From Nocardioides eburneiflavus (GTDB lineage Bacteria; Actinomycetota; Actinomycetes; Propionibacteriales; Nocardioidaceae), in assembly GCF_004785795.1 (NCBI RefSeq), contig NZ_SRRO01000001.1, positions 4,774,001-4,838,000 on the forward strand: DNA of 64,000 nucleotides, read 5' to 3'. The translations under genes and the position numbers were made by a program. Below, piece by piece: positions 13,277-21,485 of this stretch. The notes below the pieces were generated by a model. That model did no database searches, was not told the origin of the DNA, and saw only the letters and a list, made by a program, of their open reading frames with translations. How positions within the stretch are numbered: position 1 is the stretch's first letter; the number at the start of each line of letters is the position of its first letter.

Positions 13277-14376
13277 CGGGCCGTCACCGGGCGGGTGGCC
13301 GAGATCGTGGCGGAGCCGACGACGCGGGTGCCGTCGTAGATCACCGCCGCCTGGCCGGGCGCGATGCCCTCGGCCGGCTCGAGCAGGTCGATCTCCACGC
13401 GGTCGCCCGAGACCGCCACGACAGCACGGTGCTCGGCGCCGTGGGCGCGCAGCTGCACCGTGCCGTCGACCCGCTCGGGCACCGTGCCGCACCAGCGCGG
13501 CCGGATGCCCGACACGTGGTCGACCGCGAGCCGTTCGCGCGGCCCGACGGTGACGGTGCCGCTGACGGGCTCGATGTCGAGGACGAAGCGCGGCTTGCCG
13601 TCGGCGGCGGGGACGCCGAGCCGGAGCCCGCGGCGCTGGCCGATGGTGAAGGCGTAGGTGCCGGCGTGGCTGCCGACCTCCTCCCCCGTCGTGGCGTCGA
13701 CGATCGAGCCCCCGTGGTTGGGGGCGCGGTCGCCGAGCTTCTCGCGCAGCCAGCCCGCGTTGTCGCCGTCCGCGACGAAGCAGATGTCGTGCGAGTCGGG
13801 CTTGTCGGCGACCAGCAGCCCGCGGGCCTCGGCCTCGCGGCGCACCGCGGGCTTGTCGGTGTCGCCCAGGGGGAACAGCGAGTGGCGCAGCTGCTGCTGG
13901 TCGAGCACCCCGAGGACGTAGGACTGGTCCTTGGCGTGGTCGGTCGCCCGGTGCATCTCGATGAGGCCGTCGGCCCCGGTGCGCAGCTGTGCGTAGTGGC
14001 CCGTGGCGACGGCGTCGAAGCCCAGCGCCAGCGCGCGGTCGAGCACGGCCGCGAACTTGATCTTCTCGTTGCAGCGCAGGCACGGGTTCGGCGTCCGCCC
14101 GGCGGCGTACTCGTCCATGAAGTCCTCGACCACGTCCTCGTGGAAGCGCTCGGAGAGGTCCCAGACGTAGAACGGGATGCCGATGACGTCGGCGGCGCGA
14201 CGCGCGTCGTTGCTGTCCTCGATGGTGCAGCAGCCGCGCGCACCGGAGCGGTAGGACGCCGGGTTGCGGCTGAGCGCGAGGTGCACGCCGGTCACCTCGT
14301 GCCCCGCCTCGACGGCCCGGGCCGCGGCGACGGCGGAGTCCACGCCGCCCGACATGGCGGCCACCACACGGGCCAT
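13273..14376 (-). CDS. mnmA: tRNA-specific 2-thiouridylase MnmA
   Basis: A 367-residue enzyme that inserts sulfur at C2 of wobble uridine-34 in tRNA for Lys, Glu and Gln, using ATP and a persulfide relay. The PP-loop SGGVDS lies at residues 9-14. Catalytic Cys are present in [12 protein letters not shown] (about 99/102) and DSHDICFV (about 200), and THGHY-type and Gln-rich (GQRRG) segments follow. It starts at ATG 14376, overlapping the iscS stop, which fits its need for sulfur from the cysteine desulfurase upstream. Full length for the family. Confidence 0.97.
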   Translation of the reverse strand: MARVVAAMSGGVDSAVAAARAVEAGHEVTGVHLALSRNPASYRSGARGCCTIEDSNDARRAADVIGIPFYVWDLSERFHEDVVEDFMDEYAAGRTPNPCLRCNEKIKFAAVLDRALALGFDAVATGHYAQLRTGADGLIEMHRATDHAKDQSYVLGVLDQQQLRHSLFPLGDTDKPAVRREAEARGLLVADKPDSHDICFVADGDNAGWLREKLGDRAPNHGGSIVDATTGEEVGSHAGTYAFTIGQRRGLRLGVPAADGKPRFVLDIEPVSGTVTVGPRERLAVDHVSGIRPRWCGTVPERVDGTVQLRAHGAEHRAVVAVSGDRVEIDLLEPAEGIAPGQAAVIYDGTRVVGSATISATRPVTAR

Positions 14377-15557
14377 CAGCGTGCTCGCGCGGCGCGGGCC
14401 CGCTCCACGACCGGCCCGATCGCCTCGACGAGCCGGTCGACGTCGTCGCGGGTGGTGGTGTGGCCGAGCGAGAAGCGGAGCGAGTGGCGCGCCTGGTCGT
14501 CGTCGCAGCCCATGGCGAGCAGGACGTGGGAGGGCTGTGGCACGCCGGCGGAGCAGGCCGAGCCGGTGGAGCACTCGATGCCACGCGCGTCGAGCAGCAT
14601 CAGCAGGGAGTCGCCCTCGCAGCCGGGGAAGCCGATGTGGGCGTTGCCGGGCAGCCGCAACGGCCCGGGCGGCGTGCCGTGGAGGTGGGCGTCCGGGACG
14701 ACCTCGACCACGCGGCGCACGAGGTCGTTGCGGAGGGCGGCGACGCGCACGGCGTGCTCGTGCTGGTGCTTGACCGACTCCTCGACCGCGGCGGCGAGGC
14801 TCGCGATGGCGGGCACGTCGAGGGTGCCGCTGCGGATGTCGCGCTCCTGCCCGCCGCCGTGCACGAGCGCGCTCACGGCCAGGTCGCGGCGTACGACGAG
14901 TGCGCCCACACCGTAGGGACCCCCGACCTTGTGGCCGGTGAAGGTCAGGGCGTCGACACCCGATGCCGCGAAGTCGACTGGCACCTGGCCGAGAGCCTGC
15001 ACCGCGTCGGTGTGGACGGGGATCGCGTGCTCTGCCGCGAGCGCCACGACCTCGTCGATCGGCTGCAGCGAGCCGACCTCGTTGTTGGCCCACATCACCG
15101 AGATCAGGGCGACCGAGCCGGGGTCCCTGGCCACCGAGTCCCTGAGGGACTCGAGGTCCAGCACGCCCTCGGAGGTCACCGGGAGCAGCTCGACGTCCGC
15201 GCCGTCGCTCTCCGCCAGCCAGTGCAGCGGGTCGAGCACCGCGTGGTGCTCGATCGCGCTCGACAGGATGCGCGTGCGGCGCGGGTCCTCCGCCCGTCGC
15301 GACCAGAAGATGCCCTTGATCGCGAGGTTGTCGGACTCGGTGCCGCCCGAGGTGAAGACCACGTCACCCGGGCGCGCGCCGATGACGCGGGCGATCGTCT
15401 CGCGCGACTCCTCGACCACGCGGCGGGCGCCGCGGCCGGAGGCGTGCAGCGAGCTGGCGTTGCCCACCCCGGTGAGCTGCCGCGTCATCGCCTCGACCGC
15501 GACCGGCAGCATGGGCGTGGTCGCGGCGTGGTCGAGGTAGACGAGCGGCTGCTTCAT
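14376..15557 (-). CDS. iscS: Cysteine desulfurase (IscS/NifS family)
   Basis: A 393-residue PLP enzyme that takes sulfur from cysteine for Fe-S clusters and tRNA thiolation. It opens with YLDHAATTP; the PLP Lys is about residue 210 in [12 protein letters not shown], and the catalytic Cys about 335 in STGSACSAG. It heads the operon with mnmA, its stop overlapping the mnmA start. ATG 15557 is 9 nt downstream of a TAGGCT -10 element, so the transcript probably has a very short leader; an AGG lies just before the ATG. Confidence 0.96.
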   Translation of the reverse strand: MKQPLVYLDHAATTPMLPVAVEAMTRQLTGVGNASSLHASGRGARRVVEESRETIARVIGARPGDVVFTSGGTESDNLAIKGIFWSRRAEDPRRTRILSSAIEHHAVLDPLHWLAESDGADVELLPVTSEGVLDLESLRDSVARDPGSVALISVMWANNEVGSLQPIDEVVALAAEHAIPVHTDAVQALGQVPVDFAASGVDALTFTGHKVGGPYGVGALVVRRDLAVSALVHGGGQERDIRSGTLDVPAIASLAAAVEESVKHQHEHAVRVAALRNDLVRRVVEVVPDAHLHGTPPGPLRLPGNAHIGFPGCEGDSLLMLLDARGIECSTGSACSAGVPQPSHVLLAMGCDDDQARHSLRFSLGHTTTRDDVDRLVEAIGPVVERARAARAR

Positions 15558-15566
15558 GACCTGCCA

Positions 15567-15572
15567 AGCCTA
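15567..15572 (-). promoter_or_regulatory. -10 element (TAGGCT) of iscS
   Basis: TAGGCT on the minus strand lies 9 nt before the iscS ATG, implying a transcript starting at or just before the start codon. It is back to back with the plus-strand TAGGCT at 15618-15623, making a divergent promoter region. Confidence 0.55.
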
Positions 15573-15617
15573 CGGGGCGACCCTCGCCAACTGCGCCCGA
15601 GTGTCGTGCCGACCACC

Positions 15618-15623
15618 TAGGCT
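15618..15623 (+). promoter_or_regulatory. -10 element (TAGGCT) giving a leaderless transcript
   Basis: TAGGCT lies exactly 6 nt before the GTG at 15630. With the usual 6-7 nt from -10 to +1, transcription would start on the GTG itself. No Shine-Dalgarno is present. Confidence 0.65.
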
Positions 15624-15629
15624 CCCCGC

Positions 15630-16883
15630 GTGCGCGCATCCCGGGCCTGGTTCGCCTGCCTCCTCCTGCTGCCGACGGTCGCGTGCCAGGGCGGTACGCC
15701 CCCACCGGCCGAGCCCAGCCACCCGGGGCTCCCGGCACGCTCCGCACCCCCCGCCGGCATGGACGAGTCGCTCCGCGACGCGGCGCTGGAGCTCGTCGAG
15801 ACCCGTGAGCAGGCCCTGGTCGACGGAGACCGCGACGCCTTCCTCGCCACCATCGACCCGTCGGCCGAGGAGTTTGCGAGGACGCAGGCCCGGTGGTGGG
15901 ACAACGTCGCCCGCCTGCCGGCCACCGAGATGGCCCTCGCGCTCGGCGACGAGGGCGTGATGACCCGCGTCCACGGCGAGGGCGACCTCCAGCTGCCGAT
16001 CGACTTCACGATGCGCCTCGACGGCTACGACGAGCACGCCGTGACCCAGCCGCTGATCTACACCTTCGTGGGCGACGAGGACGAGGTGCTGCTCACCAGC
16101 GACCGCAACCTCCAGAACGACGCGCTCACGGGCTGGCTGCCCGCGCCGTGGGACGTCACCTCGATCACCGTCGAGGAGTCCGACGGGGTGCTCGGTGTCT
16201 TCGACGACGAGACGAAGGACCAGGCCGCGGAGCTGCAGGACGCCATCGTCGCGGCGCGCGACGCCATCGAGCCGCTCGTGCCGCCGTGGTCCGGGCGGGT
16301 CGTCGCCTACGACATCAGCGACGTCGACGCCATCGACAAGATGAGCTCGATGTCGATCGACCGGACGGCCGGCATCGCGTTCCCGGTGATGGCGCGGCTG
16401 GGTGGCAAGAAGGTCGCGGCCCACCGCTTCGCGGTCAACCCCGTCCACACCGACGGCGAGGAGTGGCGGGGCATCCTCTTGCGCCACGAGCTCGTGCACG
16501 TCGCGCTCGGGTCCTCCGACAACGGCAGCCCGCGGTGGTTGAGCGAGGGCGTGGCGGACTACGTCGCCTACTCGGCTGCCTACGACGTCGACCAGCGTCG
16601 CCGCGGCCTCGCCCAGCAGCTCGGGTCGATGGCACCGCGGAGCCTGCCGACGGGGCGCGACTTCTACCAGGGTCGGTCCCGGCTCAACTACGCGCTCGCC
16701 CACCTCGCCTGCGCCTACCTCACCAGCACGCGCGGCGACGACGTGCTGTGGGACCTGATGGGCAGCTTCCGGCGCAGGGGCGCCCCGTTCCCCGCCGACG
16801 TGGAGGCCCGGGTCCGGGCGGAGCTCGGCATGTCGACCAAGGAGATCGTGGCCGACGCCCTCGCCTGGGCGCGGTCGGCCTGA
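15630..16883 (+). CDS. Lipoprotein with HELVH zinc-metallopeptidase-like motif
   Basis: A 417-residue protein with a lipoprotein signal peptide (MRASRAWFACLLLLPTVAC, lipobox TVAC, Cys about 19). The C-terminal half contains LLRHELVHVALG followed 16-20 residues later by WLSEGVADYVAY, the gluzincin pattern HExxH plus ExxxD, so it is probably an extracellular zinc-binding peptidase-like protein. The N-terminal half (about 45-200) is acidic and may be an NTF2-like or prodomain region. The usual catalytic Glu is present (HELVH). GTG 15630 is likely leaderless (TAGGCT 6 nt upstream). It is divergent from iscS and converges on the nucleotidyltransferase-like gene with a 1-bp gap. Substrate unknown. 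Confidence 0.82.
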   Translation: MRASRAWFACLLLLPTVACQGGTPPPAEPSHPGLPARSAPPAGMDESLRDAALELVETREQALVDGDRDAFLATIDPSAEEFARTQARWWDNVARLPATEMALALGDEGVMTRVHGEGDLQLPIDFTMRLDGYDEHAVTQPLIYTFVGDEDEVLLTSDRNLQNDALTGWLPAPWDVTSITVEESDGVLGVFDDETKDQAAELQDAIVAARDAIEPLVPPWSGRVVAYDISDVDAIDKMSSMSIDRTAGIAFPVMARLGGKKVAAHRFAVNPVHTDGEEWRGILLRHELVHVALGSSDNGSPRWLSEGVADYVAYSAAYDVDQRRRGLAQQLGSMAPRSLPTGRDFYQGRSRLNYALAHLACAYLTSTRGDDVLWDLMGSFRRRGAPFPADVEARVRAELGMSTKEIVADALAWARSA

Positions 16884-16884
16884 G

Positions 16885-17541
16885 TCAGGCCATCAGCCCC
16901 AGCCACGGGTGGTCGGGGTGGAGGCGGCGTACGACGTCGGCGAGCCACGCCTGCGCCTGCGGATCGAGGAGCGGCCAGGTCACCGCCAGGTCGCGGTCGT
17001 CCTTGGGCCGGTGCAGCGCCGCCTTGTAGTGCAGCGTGACCTCCGGCCGCTGGTAGCGCACGCCGTCCCCGGCGACCCACGTCACGTCGTCGAGGGGCAG
17101 GACGATGTCCGGATCGCGCTTGCTGGTCCAGAGGCCGTCGCGGTCGGGGGTCGGGACCATGTCCACCACCCACGGGTCCGAGGCGCTCCGCCGGATCCAG
17201 ACCTGGCTGCCCACGTCGAGCACCTCGGGGTGCCGGTCGTTGAAGGGCCGCAACGTCCCACCGTGGTTGCTCCAGAGGTTCCAGTCGGCGCCGACGTGCG
17301 CGCGGAAGGCCCCGAGGTCGCAGCCGAGGATCGAGACGTCGACGTCCTCGTGCTCGCGCGGGCGACCGGTGTACGCCTCGATGGACCATCCGCCCACGAT
17401 CCACCACGGCCGCTCGAAGCCGGCCATGAGCTCGACGACGCCGGCCGGGTCGAGCGGCGCCCACCGCCCGTACCACCGGAAGAACTCCTCGTCCTCCGCG
17501 ACCTCCTCCGCCGTGCGGTGCAGTGGCTCACGCTCGCCCAT
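16885..17541 (-). CDS. Nucleotidyltransferase-fold protein (aminoglycoside/lincosamide adenylyltransferase-like)
   Basis: A 218-residue protein whose core WWIVGGWSIEAYTGRPREHEDVDVSI carries the GG(W)...DxD pattern of the polymerase-beta-like nucleotidyltransferases seen in lincosamide and aminoglycoside adenylyltransferases. A later DMVPTPDRDG may supply a third acidic residue. The C-terminus (HYKAALHRPKDDRDLAVTWPLLD) resembles the helical part of these proteins. Such chromosomal homologues may be toxin-like or resistance-like, and often have no known substrate. ATG 17541 is preceded at 6 nt by TAGCGT, so it is likely leaderless. A resistance role is not shown. Confidence 0.75.
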   Translation of the reverse strand: MGEREPLHRTAEEVAEDEEFFRWYGRWAPLDPAGVVELMAGFERPWWIVGGWSIEAYTGRPREHEDVDVSILGCDLGAFRAHVGADWNLWSNHGGTLRPFNDRHPEVLDVGSQVWIRRSASDPWVVDMVPTPDRDGLWTSKRDPDIVLPLDDVTWVAGDGVRYQRPEVTLHYKAALHRPKDDRDLAVTWPLLDPQAQAWLADVVRRLHPDHPWLGLMA

Positions 17542-17547
17542 GCGCCG

Positions 17548-17553
17548 ACGCTA
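17548..17553 (-). promoter_or_regulatory. -10 element (TAGCGT), leaderless promoter
   Basis: TAGCGT on the minus strand is separated by exactly 6 nt from the ATG at 17541, with no Shine-Dalgarno between. The identical TAGCGT-N6-ATG arrangement recurs at 60164-60150. Confidence 0.6.
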
Positions 17554-17811
17554 GCGCCCGTCCGGGAGTCGCTGTGGGGGGATGACGGGTGGGCTTCTGT
17601 GGTGGCCGGCCAACGAAGGTGCCGTGCTCGTGATCCCCGCGGGCACCACGAGAACCTCTACGCCATCCCCGACGACGCCGGCCGCGCCGTGTGGGACCTC
17701 ACCCCAGCGCGTGGCCGTCGCGATGCGGGCGGCGTACGGCTGCGACGGGATCTCCAGCCGCCAGTCCTCCAGCCCCGGGATGAACTTCCACGCGCTCGGG
17801 TCGAACTTCAT
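17551..17811 (-). CDS. Small hypothetical protein, possibly a gene remnant
   Basis: An 86-codon frame starting MKFDPSAWKFIPG. The first 35 or so codons have the strong G/C third-position bias of real genes here; the later part (from about GEVPHGAAG) loses it and reads like non-coding sequence. This suggests a truncated or frameshifted remnant of a longer gene rather than an intact one. A near copy of the sequence for FDPSAWKF lies 64 bp upstream in another frame, within a hairpin. No function can be proposed. Confidence 0.3.
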   Translation of the reverse strand: MKFDPSAWKFIPGLEDWRLEIPSQPYAARIATATRWGEVPHGAAGVVGDGVEVLVVPAGITSTAPSLAGHHRSPPVIPPQRLPDGR

Positions 17812-17865
17812 CCGGGGTTGAGCGTGGGCGACTCCGGATCGACCTGAACTTCCACGCACTCGGGT
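17781..17865. repeat. Two 21-nt near-identical direct repeats
   Basis: The segment beginning TGAACTTCCACGC at 17781-17801 recurs at 17845-17865 with a single mismatch (G to A), 64 bp apart. The first copy encodes, on the minus strand, residues DPSAWKF of the small frame; the second forms one arm and loop of the hairpin at 17843-17876. Confidence 0.75.
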
Positions 17866-17876
17866 GGAAGTTCAGG
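17843..17876. terminator. Strong hairpin downstream of proB
   Basis: A perfect 13-bp stem (CCTGAACTTCCAC pairing with GTGGAAGTTCAGG) with an 8-nt loop lies 15 bp beyond the proB stop. No T-run follows on the minus strand, so it is either a stem-only actinobacterial terminator or a REP-like palindromic element. Confidence 0.5.
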
Positions 17877-17890
17877 CCGAGCCGTCCGGG

Positions 17891-19012
17891 CTACAGGAGC
17901 ACCAGGTCGTCGCGGTGGATGACCTCGCGCTCGTACGCCGCCCCGAGCGCGGCCTTGAGCTCCTTGGTCGAGCGGCCGAGCAGCGCCGGCAGCTCGTCGG
18001 CGTCGAAGTTCACCAGGCCCCGGGCCACCACGGCCCCGGCCGGGTCGAGCAGGTCGACGGCGTCGCCCGCCACGAAGCTGCCGCCGACGGCCGTCACACC
18101 CGCCGCCAGCAGCGAGGCCCGGCGCTCGACCACGGCCCGTACGGCGCCGGCGTCCAGGGTCAGCGTGCCCTGGCCCGAGGTCGCGTGGGCCAGCCACAGC
18201 AGCCGCGTCGGGCGGCGCTTTCCGGTCGCCTCGAACAGCGTCCCGACCTCCGCGCCGGCGAGGGCGGCCGCAGCCTGCTCGGCCGATGTCAGCACCACGT
18301 CGATGCCGGCGCCGGTGGCGATCCGGGCGGCGTCGACCTTGGTCGTCATGCCTCCGGTGCCGACGCCGGCTGCGCCGACGGACCCGATGGTCACCGACGC
18401 GAGGTCCTTCTCCGAGCGTACGACCGGGACGAGGCGCGAACCGGACCGCCAGGGCGGCCCGTCGTAGAGGCCGTCGACGTCGGAGAGCAGCACGAGGAGG
18501 TCGGCGTGGACCAGGTGCGCGACGAGCGCGGCGAGCCGGTCGTTGTCACCGAAGCGGATCTCCGAGGTGGCGACGGTGTCGTTCTCGTTGACGATCGGCA
18601 CGACGCCGAGCTCGAGCAGCTTGGCGAAGGTCTGGTGGGCGTTGCGGTAGTGGGCGCGCCGGGTGACGTCGTCGACGGTCAGCAGGACCTGGCCGGTGAC
18701 GATGCCATGCCGGGCGAACTCCTCCTGGTAGCGGTGGGCCAGCAGGCCCTGCCCCACGGACGCGGCAGCCTGCTGCGCCGCGAGACCCCGCGGGCGCCGC
18801 TTCAGCCCCAGCGGCGCGAGGCCGGCGGCGATGGCGCCCGACGAGACGAGGACGACCTCTGCTCCGCCGTCGCGCGCGGCGGCCAGCACCTCGACCAGCT
18901 GGCGCACGCGCGCCGGGTCGATGCCGCCGGCTGCGGTGGTCAGCGACGACGAGCCGACCTTGACCACGACCCGGCGGGCGGCGCCGACCAGGGCCGAGCG
19001 GTCAGTCGTCAC
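17891..19012 (-). CDS. proB: Glutamate 5-kinase
   Basis: A 373-residue enzyme phosphorylating glutamate, the first step of proline synthesis. The amino-acid-kinase domain begins [11 protein letters not shown]; further hallmarks are [37 protein letters not shown] and [16 protein letters not shown]-terminal PUA domain follows (about 285-360). GTG 19012 lies inside the end of obgE (11-bp overlap), so translation is probably coupled to that GTPase. It is the last gene of the rplU-rpmA-obgE-proB run and ends before a strong hairpin. Confidence 0.96.
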   Translation of the reverse strand: MTTDRSALVGAARRVVVKVGSSSLTTAAGGIDPARVRQLVEVLAAARDGGAEVVLVSSGAIAAGLAPLGLKRRPRGLAAQQAAASVGQGLLAHRYQEEFARHGIVTGQVLLTVDDVTRRAHYRNAHQTFAKLLELGVVPIVNENDTVATSEIRFGDNDRLAALVAHLVHADLLVLLSDVDGLYDGPPWRSGSRLVPVVRSEKDLASVTIGSVGAAGVGTGGMTTKVDAARIATGAGIDVVLTSAEQAAAALAGAEVGTLFEATGKRRPTRLLWLAHATSGQGTLTLDAGAVRAVVERRASLLAAGVTAVGGSFVAGDAVDLLDPAGAVVARGLVNFDADELPALLGRSTKELKAALGAAYEREVIHRDDLVLL

Positions 19013-20594
19013 TGCCGTCCCAGTCGGGGTCGTCCTTCGTGCCGATCTCGTAGGCCATCGGTCCCACACCGGAGCTGCCCGAGCTGCGGTTGGGACCCTT
19101 CTTGCGGCGGCGCTCCTCGTCGAGCCGGCGGGCGACGTCGGCGCGCGCCTCCTCCTCGGCCTTGGTCTCCATGCCCTCGGCGATGTCGCGACGGCGCTCG
19201 CGCGCCGGCCGCTCCTCGCGCAGCCGCTCGTCCTCGCCGCGCCGCCCGAGCATCTCTGCGCCGGCCTCGATGCTGGGCTTGAAGTCGAAGACGACCGAGT
19301 TGTCCTCGGGACCGATGAGGACGGTGTCGCCCTCCTGGGCGCCCATCCGCGCGAGCTGGACCTCGACGCCGAGGCGGTTGAGGCGGTCGGCGAGGAATCC
19401 CACCGCTTCCTCGTTGCTGAAGTCGGTCTGGCGCACCCAGCGCTCCGGCTTGGTGCCGCGCACCCGCCAGCCACGCTGCCCTGAGCCTGCCGAAGGGTCC
19501 TCGGTGGCCACGACCGTGAAGTCGTCGCCGCCGTCGACGGCCTTGGGCCGGATGACGATCCGCTCGGGCTCGACGGCGGGCGCCGCCTCGCGGGACGCCA
19601 CGACGATCTCGGCCATGGCGAACGTGAGCTCGCGCAGGCCGGCACCGGACGCAGCGCTGACCTCGAACACGCGCAGCCCGCGGCCGCGCAGCTCCTCGAC
19701 CACCATGTCGGCGATGTCCTGGCCGTCCGGCACGTCGACCTTGTTGAGCGCGACCAGCCGCGGCCGGTCCTCGAGGCCGCCGTAGCGGGCGAGCTCGCCC
19801 TCGATGACCTCGAGGTCGTCGAGGGGGTTGCGGCCGGGCTCGATGGAAGCCGTGTCGATCACGTGGACCAGCGCGGCGCAGCGCTCGATGTGGCGCAGGA
19901 AGTCGTGCCCGAGGCCGCGGCCCTCCGCGGCACCCTCGATCAGGCCGGGCACGTCGGCGACCACGAAGGTCGTCTCGCCCGCGGTGACGACGCCGAGGTT
20001 GGGGATCAGGGTGGTGAACGGGTAGCCGGCGATCTTGGGCCGCGCCCGCGAGATCGCGGCGATCAGCGAGGACTTGCCGGCGCTGGGGAACCCGACCAGG
20101 CCGATGTCGGCGACGACCTTCAGCTCGAGGCGTACGGCGAGCTCGTCGCCGGGCTCGCCGAGCAGCGCGAAGCCGGGAGCCTTGCGCTTGGAGGAGGCAA
20201 GGGCGGCGTTGCCGAGCCCGCCGCGTCCCCCCTGCGCGATGACCATGGTGGTGCCGTGGCCGACCAGGTCGGCCAGCACGTTGCCGCCGGCGTCCTTGAC
20301 CAGGGTGCCGTCGGGGACGGTGAGGACGAGGTCCTTGCCGTTGCCGCCGTTCTTGTGGTCGCCGGCACCCTGGCCGCCGTTCTCGGCACGCCGCTTGGGG
20401 CTGTGGTGGTAGTCGACGAGCGTGGTCACGCTGGTGTCGACCTGCAGGATGATCGACCCACCCTGCCCGCCGTTGCCACCGTCGGGGCCGCCGAGCGGCT
20501 TGAACTTCTCCCGCTTGACGGAGGCCACGCCGTTGCCACCTCGTCCGGCCGCGAGGTGCAGCGTGACCTGGTCGACGAACGTGGGGATGGCCAT
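19002..20594 (-). CDS. obgE: Obg-family GTPase (ribosome assembly, stress control)
   Basis: A 530-residue GTPase. The Gly-rich Obg fold fills residues 1-160 ([31 protein letters not shown]). The G domain shows the P-loop GFPSAGKSS, switch [11 protein letters not shown] and specificity motif NKVD. A C-terminal OCT domain (about 340-420) is followed by an Arg/Glu-rich charged tail of about 100 residues. ATG 20594 has AAGGA 6 nt upstream and starts at [10 protein letters not shown]. Inside the OCT-domain linker a dispersed-repeat-like insert encodes DPSAGSGQ (see 19477-19500). It is in the expected rplU-rpmA-obgE order, overlapping proB. Confidence 0.97.
   Translation of the reverse strand: MAIPTFVDQVTLHLAAGRGGNGVASVKREKFKPLGGPDGGNGGQGGSIILQVDTSVTTLVDYHHSPKRRAENGGQGAGDHKNGGNGKDLVLTVPDGTLVKDAGGNVLADLVGHGTTMVIAQGGRGGLGNAALASSKRKAPGFALLGEPGDELAVRLELKVVADIGLVGFPSAGKSSLIAAISRARPKIAGYPFTTLIPNLGVVTAGETTFVVADVPGLIEGAAEGRGLGHDFLRHIERCAALVHVIDTASIEPGRNPLDDLEVIEGELARYGGLEDRPRLVALNKVDVPDGQDIADMVVEELRGRGLRVFEVSAASGAGLRELTFAMAEIVVASREAAPAVEPERIVIRPKAVDGGDDFTVVATEDPSAGSGQRGWRVRGTKPERWVRQTDFSNEEAVGFLADRLNRLGVEVQLARMGAQEGDTVLIGPEDNSVVFDFKPSIEAGAEMLGRRGEDERLREERPARERRRDIAEGMETKAEEEARADVARRLDEERRRKKGPNRSSGSSGVGPMAYEIGTKDDPDWDGSDD
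19477..19500. repeat. Dispersed palindrome-like repeat inserted in obgE
   Basis: The sequence CCCTGAGCCTGCCGAAGGG (19479-19497) with its TG/TCC flanks matches the CCTTCGxCAxGCTCAGG type of small interspersed repeat common in high-GC genomes. Here it is read through in frame, giving DPSAGSGQ, between the GTPase and C-terminal parts of ObgE. Identification is from memory of the motif. Confidence 0.6.
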
Positions 20595-20693
20595 CAGATT
20601 CCTTGCATCGGTGGGAGAAAGCACGAAGGGCGCCCCCAGGCAGGGACGCCCCTCGCAATAGAGCTCAGTGCAGAAATGCTCGGTGTCGCGTCG

Positions 20694-20948
20694 TCACTCG
20701 CCGGGGACGATGTTGACGACCTTGCGACCGCGGCGGGTGCCGAACTCGACCGCGCCGGCCTGCAGGGCGAACAGGGTGTCGTCGCCGCCGCGGCCCACTC
20801 CGGTGCCCGGGTGGAAGTGGGTGCCGCGCTGGCGGACGATGATCTCGCCCGCGCCGACGACCTGGCCGCCGAAGCGCTTCACGCCGAGGCGCTGGGAGTT
20901 GGAGTCACGGCCGTTCTTGGTGCTCGCAGCACCCTTCTTGTGAGCCAT
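20694..20948 (-). CDS. rpmA: 50S ribosomal protein L27
   Basis: An 84-residue L27 protein, located at the peptidyl-transferase centre. It starts [24 protein letters not shown], the bacterial form without the cleaved N-terminal extension of Firmicutes, and continues [19 protein letters not shown] 20948 has AAGGA 8 nt upstream. It follows rplU by 44 bp and precedes obgE by about 100 bp on the same strand. Confidence 0.98.
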   Translation of the reverse strand: MAHKKGAASTKNGRDSNSQRLGVKRFGGQVVGAGEIIVRQRGTHFHPGTGVGRGGDDTLFALQAGAVEFGTRRGRKVVNIVPGE

Positions 20949-20992
20949 TGTTCAGTCCTTCTGGGGAGACTTGGTCGACCTCGAGCGAACGC

Positions 20993-21292
20993 TCAGAGGG
21001 AGATGTCGGTGACCTTGACCTGGGTGTACTTCTGGCGGTGACCCTGGCGCTTCTTGTAGCCGGTCTTGTTCTTGTACTTCTGGATGATGATCTTCGGGCC
21101 CTTGGTGCGGCCGGTGACCTCGACGGTCACGCTCGCCTTGTCCAGGCCGGTCGCGGTCACCTTGTCGCCGTCGACGACCATCACCACAGGAAGGGTGAGG
21201 GTGTCGCCGGCGGCGGCCATCGCGTCGATCTCGATGACGTCGCCCACGGCAACCTTCTGCTGCTTGCTGCCACTGCGCACGACTGCGTACAC
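20993..21292 (-). CDS. rplU: 50S ribosomal protein L21
   Basis: A 99-residue L21 that binds 23S rRNA. It begins MYAVVRSGSKQQKVAVGD and has the family C-terminus KIIIQKYKNKTGYKKRQGHRQKYTQVKV. It starts at GTG 21292 with GAGGAGA about 11 nt upstream. The roughly 190-bp gap before it should hold the promoter and leader; an L21-binding leader cannot be told by eye. Confidence 0.98.
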   Translation of the reverse strand: MYAVVRSGSKQQKVAVGDVIEIDAMAAAGDTLTLPVVMVVDGDKVTATGLDKASVTVEVTGRTKGPKIIIQKYKNKTGYKKRQGHRQKYTQVKVTDISL

Positions 21293-21432
21293 GGCGAGTC
21301 ACTCTCCTCGATACGGACTACAGGTAGAAAACTTGCGGGACTGCGCACGACACCGCCTGATCGGGCGAGTACGCCGCGTGGCGGGCGCGCAGAATCGGTG
21401 CATCGAACACCGAGGGCCAAGACTACGGGATC

Positions 21433-21467
21433 GGGTGCCGACCGGGCAAAACGAGGTCGGCCCACCC
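21433..21467. terminator. Terminator-like hairpin after rne
   Basis: GGGTG-CCGACC (21433-21443) pairs with GGTCGG-CC-CACCC (21455-21467): 11 bp with a 2-nt bulge and an 11-nt loop, beginning 19 bp past the rne stop. No T-run follows on the minus strand. It probably separates rne from the rplU operon. Confidence 0.5.
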
Positions 21468-21485
21468 GGGTTGAGTCCTCAGAGG

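Noticed and set aside
16885..17541. Acquired aminoglycoside-resistance gene
   Set aside because: Only the nucleotidyltransferase fold signature is visible; there is no mobile element and its composition matches the neighbours.
20595..20693. Possible small RNA or tRNA between rpmA and obgE
   Set aside because: The roughly 100 bp shows no cloverleaf, no conserved T-loop and no strong hairpin; a normal intergenic spacer.
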